Shown piece by piece: positions 7,410 through 13,274 of a stretch of 17,393 bases of DNA (within the stretch, counting starts at the first letter, position 1; the number at the start of each line of letters is the position of its first letter). Location: assembly GCA_023145535.1 (NCBI GenBank), contig JAGLDQ010000079.1, positions 1 to 17,393 of the forward strand, given 5' to 3'. This DNA is from Cocleimonas sp. (GTDB taxonomy: Bacteria > Pseudomonadota > Gammaproteobacteria > Thiotrichales > Thiotrichaceae). The translations under genes were made by a program, and so were the position numbers. The notes under the pieces are model-generated. The model had not been told where the DNA came from. It saw only the letters and a list, made by a program, of their open reading frames with translations, and made no database searches.

Positions 7410-7550
7410 TCGAAAAAAGCTTCAATACAATGGAGTTTTTAACTTGCTTCTTCCCCCTGAATTAAGTGGTCGTTACTCCTTGAGTTATAAATTCCTACCA
7501 CCATAGTCAACTACTCTATTCCCCAAACTAAATTAAATGAGGCAATTCCC

Positions 7551-7874
7551 ATGGACGTAATGGACAGAATTAAAACAGCCGTTGATGAAAATCCCGTTAT
7601 TATCTTTATGAAAGGCACACCACAATTACCACAATGTGGCTTTTCCAGTCGTACTGCTCAAGCACTTATGGATTGTGGTGAAGAGTTTGCCTATATCAAT
7701 ATACTAACGGATCCAGAAATTTTTGAAAACCTTCCAAGATTTGCTAACTGGCCAACATTCCCTCAAGTTTATATCAATGGTGAACTCATTGGCGGCTGTG
7801 ATATTACCTTAGAAATGCATGAAAAAGGCGAGCTTCAGCCAATGATTAAAGAGGCTAAGAGCGCTGAAGCGTAA
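7551..7874 (+). CDS. grxD: Monothiol glutaredoxin, CGFS type (Grx4)
   Basis: This small cytoplasmic glutaredoxin binds and passes on [2Fe-2S] clusters, usually with BolA-type partners, and takes part in iron homeostasis. The 107 residues are close to E. coli Grx4 (115). The cluster-ligating CGFS is at 29-32, within GTPQLPQCGFSSRTAQAL, and K21 upstream is the conserved glutathione contact. WPTFPQVYINGELIGGCDI (about 64-82) carries the cis-Pro TFP and the GGCD glutathione-binding turn. GAGG lies nine bases before the ATG. It appears monocistronic, because the upstream gene is separated by 187 bp containing a strong hairpin. Confidence 0.96.
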   Translation: MDVMDRIKTAVDENPVIIFMKGTPQLPQCGFSSRTAQALMDCGEEFAYINILTDPEIFENLPRFANWPTFPQVYINGELIGGCDITLEMHEKGELQPMIKEAKSAEA

Positions 7875-7937
7875 CCACGTAGAAACTAACTTTTTGATCT
7901 TATAACGCAGAATTTTTTCTTTAGATGGGAGGGTCTC

Positions 7938-7970
7938 ATGAGGCACATCGTTATGCTACATAACGAGTGA
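7938..7970 (+). other. Possible 10-codon mini-ORF with strong ribosome site, overlapping a hairpin
   Basis: GGGAGGG sits four bases before an ATG that opens MRHIVMLHNE and a TGA stop. Inside it CGTTATG (7949-7955) and CATAACG (7959-7965) form a perfect 7-bp stem with a three-base loop. It lies about 60 bases after grxD in a spacer with no larger gene. It could be a small peptide, part of a small RNA, or chance. I see no evidence of expression beyond the ribosome site. Confidence 0.25.
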
Positions 7971-7999
7971 GAGCATTTCATCTGAAGCAAAAAAGAGTA

Positions 8000-8019
8000 T
8001 GCCCCGCTGTTTCGGGGCA
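8000..8019 (-). terminator. GC-rich hairpin, likely terminator for the minus-strand secreted-protein gene
   Basis: TGCCCCG and CGGGGCA form a 7-bp stem around a six-base loop. On the minus strand it is followed by ATACTCTTTTTTGC, a T-rich tail that starts a few bases late. It lies about 105 bases past the stop of the 8721-8125 gene. On the plus strand only AAGTTAAAAATC follows, so it would not serve grxD as a standard terminator. Confidence 0.55.
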
Positions 8020-8124
8020 AGTTAAAAATCGGGAAAGTGTTTCATGCACGTTCCTTACCTCAAGCACAATATGCAAAGAAAATTCATCTCCCATTGTTGG
8101 TAACATTCAACTAAAAAAGAAGAC

Positions 8125-8721
8125 TTACAATAATGCTTCTTTGAGTTTAGCGAAATCAAATGCATTTAAGTATTCTTTAAGGACTTTTTCATCTTCCAAG
8201 TTTTTACCAACCACCTTAATCATAATTTGCCCTGCTAATAACAAAGTGATTTCGATCGTTTTACCATTTTTTTTCTTCATCCCTTTTGCCTTTTTGTAAC
8301 GAAAGGGTTCTGTATTTTTCTGACCAGCCATCATGGCGGGATTATTTAACATCATAGTCATCATGGCTAATAAAGGAGAATTAGCTAAAACTTCTATCTC
8401 AATTTTTTCTGCTTTACGCGTATATTTACCCTTTATACTCGTACCACCACCCAGCATTGCCATTGCCATTTGGTTATCGTTATTGTCTTTATTTTCAGCC
8501 TTCCACCCCTCCAGTGCTTCAGGTAATAAGGTTTGGTTTTGCGTGTTTTTAAGTTTTTCTAACTGTGCAACTGCAAATTTCAATTCATCGACCGCTGTTC
8601 TATAATCTTTATCTTCATAGGCTGTTAAACCTGCTTTGATTTGATCGGTAACATCATCTGCGATCACCACTGAATGCATTAATACCAGTGGTATAATGGC
8701 GCTTAATAATATTTTTTTCAT
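8125..8721 (-). CDS. Secreted protein of unknown function, TPR-like N-terminal part
   Basis: The 198-residue protein has a clear Sec signal peptide (MKKILLSAIIPLVLMHSVVIA, cleavage near residue 21) with no lipobox cysteine, so it is probably a soluble periplasmic protein. The next 35 residues (IKAGLTAYEDKDYRTAVDEL...) look like one TPR-type helical repeat. A LPEALEGWKAE motif near 66-76 and a methionine-rich middle (MAMAMLGGGTS, MMTMMLNNPAMM) follow. The end reads like a conserved IxVxG...EKVLKEYLNAFDFAKLKEAL strand-helix pattern. I recall similar unnamed proteobacterial proteins but no function. AGAGAGAG lies upstream of the ATG. pelG ends 137 bases upstream on the same strand, so cotranscription is possible but not shown. 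Confidence 0.8.
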   Translation of the reverse strand: MKKILLSAIIPLVLMHSVVIADDVTDQIKAGLTAYEDKDYRTAVDELKFAVAQLEKLKNTQNQTLLPEALEGWKAENKDNNDNQMAMAMLGGGTSIKGKYTRKAEKIEIEVLANSPLLAMMTMMLNNPAMMAGQKNTEPFRYKKAKGMKKKNGKTIEITLLLAGQIMIKVVGKNLEDEKVLKEYLNAFDFAKLKEALL

Positions 8722-8742
8722 GATTTTTCTCTCTCTGTTAAT

Positions 8743-8768
8743 AGCAAGATCAAACTTGCTGTTTTTTT
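8743..8768 (+). terminator. Rho-independent-type hairpin facing the plus strand
   Basis: AGCAAG (8743-8748) and CTTGCT (8755-8760) form a perfect 6-bp stem with an ATCAAA loop, followed by G and seven T. The T-run is only on the plus strand, yet both neighbouring genes (pelG and the secreted protein) are on the minus strand and no plus-strand gene is nearby. It would stop antisense transcription entering from the left. On the minus strand it lies in the leader of the secreted-protein gene. Confidence 0.5.
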
Positions 8769-8858
8769 AAAATAGATGATGTGCTATCTGGTCATTTTTA
8801 CTCTTTCGCCTTTTCTTTCTTCGTCAATCATTCATCCCTTGAGACAAATTTATAAATA

Positions 8859-10235
8859 TTACCGCTGCAACATAAAAGTAATAAATTCCAACTGGTTCAG
8901 TTTCTCTGAAAGAACATACATACCAATAATAGTCGTTATTAACATTGCCAGTGCAAAACCATAACCATAGAAAGCAGGTCCTAGCAGAATACTAAGCCAT
9001 GTGAAAAGGGCATTTAGAAAAAATAGTCCAAAGGTTAGCCAAAATGCTTGCTTCAACAAGTTAAAGTAAAAAAAGATATTAAGTGTCGCTAAAAATAATA
9101 CCTGAATAGCGGTCGCTAATAAGTCTACATAATACAAATGGATATAGAGCGGTGAAAGGTCTAGCCATTTGATAATATCCTTGGCTACGACAAAAAATAG
9201 TAATAATGTAACGCCTTGAACTTTAATGATTTCTAGATAAGCATTACGGATGCTTTCGGTCATTATTGCGCGCTTTTTTTCTATTTCATCCAGTGTTGCC
9301 CCCCCATTAACCGCTTTGTAATAGGCTTGATAAGTGCCTACAAAATCTGTCTCTATACGTAAAAGAAAGCTCGCCATACCTGGAATAATAGAAAGATAGG
9401 CTAAAAATATTGGCAGATCATAGATAATAGAAGCCCGTAAAACACCATTAACACTATCGGAGGTTGAGGGTGTAAACCAAAAAATCCACTTATCAACCCA
9501 GACACCGAGATTAAAAAATAGCCCTGCTGGAATTAAAATAAGATAAATATTTTTCCGCTTAAGAAAGTCAAAACGAAATAATCGATCCGCATCAAACTCT
9601 TGAAAAATCATCAACAATAATGACAACAGCATAATGGTGTGACCGATCATAAAAGAGAGCAACAAGCCATGTGAGCCGATATTTCTTAGTACAATCGAGA
9701 GTAAAACGATACTGCTATAGCTAATAAAAAAAACAACCAATATTGCTTTGTAACGGCGCATTCCAGCAATAAAAATAACCGTCAGCCAAACATTACACAA
9801 CAACACAAAACTCATTAGCATTAATAAGCTGTATAAAAAATCCAACTCTCTAAATAAAGTCAGCCACAATATCGCGGCGATGACACCGCTAACTAACGTC
9901 AATAGTCCCAACGCTGCAAAAAAATTTGGGAGAATAATATCGGTGTTTTCAAGATAAATTTGGTCTGCCATAAAGCGTGTAAAAACAAGCTGTATAAGAC
10001 TACTCAAGACCAAAGAAAAGGACATTAACCAAGTGACGGACACTAGAAATTCACTCAGCCAATAATTTGAAGTGCTTTGGTTTGCCAGCCCCAGAATGCC
10101 AACTAAAATAATGCCTAGAATGGATAAAACCCAAGGGCCTGAACTAATAGCACCAGCATAGGCATAGGTCTTTGCCAGCCCAAACCAGCTATCGTCCTTT
10201 AGTAATTTTTTTAGCTCAAAGCCTATTCCAGCCAT
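8859..10235 (-). CDS. pelG: Pel exopolysaccharide inner-membrane transporter PelG
   Basis: PelG is a polytopic inner-membrane protein of the MOP/MVF flippase type that works with PelD, PelE and glycosyltransferase PelF to move the Pel polymer across the inner membrane. The 458 residues match the family (about 456 in Pseudomonas aeruginosa). The N terminus is diagnostic: MAGIGFELKKLL, then YAYAGAISSGPWVLSILGI at about 24-42. About twelve hydrophobic segments span the protein, with a charged loop after the middle (WVDKWIFWFTPST). It ends LEFITFMLQR. AAGGA precedes the ATG. The stop of the PycTM-propeller gene lies 25 bases upstream, indicating an operon. pelA-F, usual partners, are not on either side, so this copy is orphaned or the operon is split. 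Confidence 0.94.
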   Translation of the reverse strand: MAGIGFELKKLLKDDSWFGLAKTYAYAGAISSGPWVLSILGIILVGILGLANQSTSNYWLSEFLVSVTWLMSFSLVLSSLIQLVFTRFMADQIYLENTDIILPNFFAALGLLTLVSGVIAAILWLTLFRELDFLYSLLMLMSFVLLCNVWLTVIFIAGMRRYKAILVVFFISYSSIVLLSIVLRNIGSHGLLLSFMIGHTIMLLSLLLMIFQEFDADRLFRFDFLKRKNIYLILIPAGLFFNLGVWVDKWIFWFTPSTSDSVNGVLRASIIYDLPIFLAYLSIIPGMASFLLRIETDFVGTYQAYYKAVNGGATLDEIEKKRAIMTESIRNAYLEIIKVQGVTLLLFFVVAKDIIKWLDLSPLYIHLYYVDLLATAIQVLFLATLNIFFYFNLLKQAFWLTFGLFFLNALFTWLSILLGPAFYGYGFALAMLITTIIGMYVLSEKLNQLEFITFMLQR

Positions 10236-10260
10236 TATTTATATCCTTAACTCCGCATCA

Positions 10261-11922
10261 TCACTGCTTGTAATCAAGCAATAAAAAGGTTGCAGGTTGC
10301 TGAGCTTTACTATTACCATTATCACCAAGCAGTAAAATATAGTCCTTCCCACCCATCACAAGCGGTGAAATACCTTCAATATTTTCTATTTTATCAATTC
10401 CTTGTAAGCTTAATACCTTTGCCTGATGATCGGGGTTGCCATCCCAATAAGAAAGCTGAGAATATTTTGTAGCGGTACTGCCTTTCTTTTTTATCTCATT
10501 CGCTAGCAAATACCCCTTTAACTTGGGTATATAACGCATTGCACGCACCCCCCCGCCATATAAGTCAAGTAAGATTGGTTTTTTAGCGATCTGTATTGTC
10601 TCTTTATGACTAAAAATAGTGCTAGGATTTTCAATTTTAAGAATAATTGATTTTCCTCTTGCCTTTGGCTTACGCAAACCCACTAACAAGTTATTATTTT
10701 CATCAAAACTAAGCGCTTCAATATCAATTTTCTCAATACTTTGTTTACCTGCTTTAGTCGCCTTATCAAACACCTCAGATGCTGCTATTGCATCCACTAA
10801 ACCCGCTGCAATACTGACATTTGTTAATCTATTGCCATTAATTTTAAAGCGTATCAACTGCTCTCGTGACTTTTTGCGCTTTCCTTTCTTATTTCTTTTA
10901 TGCGATGTAATGGCATATAAAAAGCCATCGCGCCCCATCGTAATTGCTTCTAAATCATTCAACTTACGTTGAAATGCAAGTTCTGAAAGTATATCTAACG
11001 GTTTGCTTTCTAGTATTTTTTGATTAACCGAAGGGGTCAGCAGGCGAAATGCCCTACTTGGCTCATCTTCAATCACAATCAACCGACCATCAGCTAACTG
11101 CTGAACACCTGATGGCTCATAAATTGAACTGAATTGTAAAACTTTACTGTTTGTTTGAAGCCCCAGCGCTGGTGAAGTACCCTGTTGCACTCTTTGCACA
11201 TGGCTATTGATAGGTTTCGCCGATAATGGTGCTTTATCTACAATAATAGGAGCACTTGATAGAACGCCCTCTTTAGAAGAAAAATATTGCAATAATAAGA
11301 AAGTAATAATGGATATAATCACCCCCCAGCGAAAAACAGCGTATGAAAGGCGCAACATAGAAAATTTTCGATCGGCCATCGTTCCTAAATGATAAAGCTG
11401 TGATGACATCTCTTTATAAATTTTATCTTTACTGCCAATCAACGCATTCATCTGCTCAAGATAACCCGCTTTGGATAACTGTGAGAAATTTTCAAAGATT
11501 AATATATCGGAAGATTCTTTATTAAACTGATGAATGGATGCCACTATTTCACGTCTGATTTGACGTAAATTAAAATTACCTCTAAGAATATGGCTGATAT
11601 ATATCCCTATACGTGTGTGTACCGGTGAGGGCGAAGGCGACGCGGCACTGAGCGCAAAATAAATGGATACGACGGATGTGACTAAAAATAAGGAGGCTGG
11701 CAGTAAAATGGGAGCAGTCTTCGCGTCAGCATAAACAAAACCACTCGCCACCATTAACAGTGAAACAATCGCACCATTGATAGAAATCATAATATTCGCT
11801 TTGGTTGCCGCTAATGCCAACAAATCTAATTGGGCTTTATAAGCATTACGAAACATCGTCTCGATCGCTTTATTCGCAGACCCTGGCGATTTATCTTGAT
11901 TGGTATTTTTATTATTATCCAT
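10261..11922 (-). CDS. PycTM (DUF5706)-like membrane module fused to a DUF3616-like beta-propeller domain
   Basis: The first part (about 22-215) resembles Pycsar effector PycTM/DUF5706 proteins. It has FRNAYKAQLDLLALAATKANIMISING before TM1 (44-65), TM2 (70-94), and a cytoplasmic loop with ILIFENFSQLSKAGYLEQM and KDKIYKEMSSQLYHLG. RKFSMLRLSYAVFRWG then leads into TM3 (196-214). A linker of about 45 residues leads to the second part (about 260-553), which matches the DUF3616 pattern: NDLEAITMGRDGFLYAITSH (322-341), KSREQLIRFKI, IDIEALSFDENNNLLVGLR (399-417) and NIEGISPL (514-521), repeats typical of a beta-propeller. Three membrane segments place the propeller outside the cytoplasm (inference). 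pelG follows after 25 bases. No cyclase gene of the Pycsar type is present. The ribosome site is weak. Domain names are from memory of the families; the function of the fusion is unknown. Confidence 0.8.
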   Translation of the reverse strand: MDNNKNTNQDKSPGSANKAIETMFRNAYKAQLDLLALAATKANIMISINGAIVSLLMVASGFVYADAKTAPILLPASLFLVTSVVSIYFALSAASPSPSPVHTRIGIYISHILRGNFNLRQIRREIVASIHQFNKESSDILIFENFSQLSKAGYLEQMNALIGSKDKIYKEMSSQLYHLGTMADRKFSMLRLSYAVFRWGVIISIITFLLLQYFSSKEGVLSSAPIIVDKAPLSAKPINSHVQRVQQGTSPALGLQTNSKVLQFSSIYEPSGVQQLADGRLIVIEDEPSRAFRLLTPSVNQKILESKPLDILSELAFQRKLNDLEAITMGRDGFLYAITSHKRNKKGKRKKSREQLIRFKINGNRLTNVSIAAGLVDAIAASEVFDKATKAGKQSIEKIDIEALSFDENNNLLVGLRKPKARGKSIILKIENPSTIFSHKETIQIAKKPILLDLYGGGVRAMRYIPKLKGYLLANEIKKKGSTATKYSQLSYWDGNPDHQAKVLSLQGIDKIENIEGISPLVMGGKDYILLLGDNGNSKAQQPATFLLLDYKQ

Positions 11923-12184
11923 TTAGGAAGCTTCTATATTTGCTTAATGCTTTTGCGATCAATGATTTATTAATTTTTAGTTTGTTACTTTTAACATAGT
12001 CTCTACAGGCTTCCCTTATTTTGTAGACAACCTGTGTAGTATCACCTTATCGGTGGTGAATATTTGCAATTTGACAGTGCTGGCCTTCATACATTTTAGT
12101 GGATGGTTTTATGACCCGTAAAGATGTCTTCATTCTAAGTTAGGTGATACCTTTTATCGCCTGATGATAACGCTCACTAGTCGC
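11923..12184. other. Intergenic region between ligE and the PycTM-propeller gene (262 bp)
   Basis: This region should hold the promoter and leader of the PycTM-propeller/pelG operon. It contains a 9-bp inverted repeat, GTATCACCT (12039-12047) and AGGTGATAC (12142-12150), about 94 bases apart. It also has an imperfect stem of CTACAGG (12003-12009) with CCTGTGTAG (12031-12039). CACC and GGTG near 12043-12055 could pair instead of the long-range repeat, so alternative RNA folds are possible. I see no convincing sigma-70 promoter and no known riboswitch consensus. Confidence 0.4.
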
Positions 12185-13042
12185 CTAAAATACTTTCCGC
12201 CCTCGTAAAAAACTAGCAAATCGAGGCAAACCTTTTTTAGTTCTGCCAAAATACTTATAGGTGATCATAGTCCCAAGCGAAGGAGGATTTTTGCGCTGTT
12301 GCAAAGTGAATCCTGTGCCAATTTTAAACCTTCGTCCTGCACTATCCTCAACGACCATTGACCCCATCACCTCACTAAACTTTCCCTTCCCTGATAAATG
12401 CTGAATAACACGTGCTTCCGCATCCTGATGCTTTTTCACTTTAAGTAATACATGACTACGACCTGCCTGATAAAGCGCATCCGCACGGTGCAACATCAAC
12501 CCCTCAGCACCTTGTGCAACCACTTCATCCAGCTTTTTAGTTAATGCATCGGTACTTTCCAATCGATATTGCTGAATGACCTTTAAATGTGGAATAGACA
12601 ATGGTTCAACAATCGCCCGCATAGCCTGAACACGCCGCTGAAAACTCCCTTCTCCACTCGGTAACTCAAATAATTGATAACTTACCTGTCGCCACTCCTT
12701 ATCAATAGGATGCTTTTTACGCACGGTACTGACTGTTTTTTGGAAACTATTTCTAGCAATCCATAATTCCCCATCGAGTGCCTGCTTAGGAAAATTTTTG
12801 ACAAACCATTGCGGTGCATTAAAGCGATTTCCCTGTCGTGAAAGGAGCTGCTTGCCATCCCAATAAGCACGCACACCATCCAGTTTTTCACTGACTAGAT
12901 AGTGCTTTATATCAATGGATTGATGATAGGTTTTAGCGAGTAATAACGCGGGCATAGGTTTTGCGGTTGCCAGTATCACTAGCAAAAATAGCGATAAAAA
13001 ATAGCTTAGAAAGGCTACCCCTAATTTATTTTTAAGCTTCAT
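12185..13042 (-). CDS. ligE: ATP-dependent DNA ligase, LigE type, with signal peptide
   Basis: This minimal ATP-dependent ligase seals nicks via a lysine-AMP intermediate. From an ATG at 13042 it is 285 residues. A hydrophobic N terminus (about 8-25, ending ATA) forms a Sec-type signal, predicting periplasmic location as reported for other LigE proteins. Motif I is KLDGVR with adenylated K53. Other motifs are LDGELW (III), EGLMLH (IV) and LLKVKKHQDAEA (V), followed by an OB-fold segment (SGKGKFSEVMGSMVVE) and a basic C terminus. There are no extra domains. The frame is open back to a TTG at 13123, which has an AGGGA nearby and would add 27 residues before the signal. I prefer the ATG because it gives a standard signal peptide, although its ribosome site is poor. 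It may help natural transformation or extracellular DNA handling (inference). Confidence 0.88.
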   Translation of the reverse strand: MKLKNKLGVAFLSYFLSLFLLVILATAKPMPALLLAKTYHQSIDIKHYLVSEKLDGVRAYWDGKQLLSRQGNRFNAPQWFVKNFPKQALDGELWIARNSFQKTVSTVRKKHPIDKEWRQVSYQLFELPSGEGSFQRRVQAMRAIVEPLSIPHLKVIQQYRLESTDALTKKLDEVVAQGAEGLMLHRADALYQAGRSHVLLKVKKHQDAEARVIQHLSGKGKFSEVMGSMVVEDSAGRRFKIGTGFTLQQRKNPPSLGTMITYKYFGRTKKGLPRFASFLRGRKVF

Positions 13043-13274
13043 GAGAACAATCAACGACGGAGTGAATTTCAGCAAGTCTATCGTGATGGTGAAAACTAAC
13101 CAACATGAAACAGACCAGTGCAAAGCAACATCCCTATGATATTTTCACCCTTGAGTCCGTAAACTGAATAACGTTTCTTATGTGTTGTACAAAGCACTTA
13201 TCATGATAAACATTGCAACCAATCTACGGCTCTCTTATCATCCCCCTCCCACTTTTAATAACTTCTTTTTATTC
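13043..13274. other. Divergent ligE-smc region (232 bp)
   Basis: This region carries the promoters of two divergent genes. On the plus strand TTGTAC (13185-13190) with TAAACA (13207-13212) at 16-bp spacing is a weak candidate for smc. Both genes have in-frame open sequence reaching into this stretch (TTG at 13123 for ligE, GTG at 13182 for smc). Family alignment supports the downstream ATGs for both. No hairpin terminator or repeat was recognised. Confidence 0.4.

Noticed and set aside
7267..7506. Plus-strand open frame overlapping the end of the membrane protein gene and the 15-bp hairpin
   Set aside because: It overlaps a better-supported gene in another frame, runs through the inverted repeat and has no recognisable domain. 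A mobile-element relic is possible but unsupported.
10261..11922. A complete Pycsar anti-phage system
   Set aside because: No PycC-type nucleotide cyclase is present in the window, and the effector-like part is fused to a propeller, so only resemblance of one module is claimed.
11923..12184. A c-di-GMP or other known riboswitch ahead of the pelG operon
   Set aside because: Pel production is often c-di-GMP controlled, so I looked for a GEMM-type pattern, but the conserved core sequences are not visible.
13182..13274. N-terminal extension of SMC from a GTG
   Set aside because: SMC proteins begin at the MRLSKIKLAGFKSF-type sequence encoded from 13275; the 31 extra codons show no family similarity.
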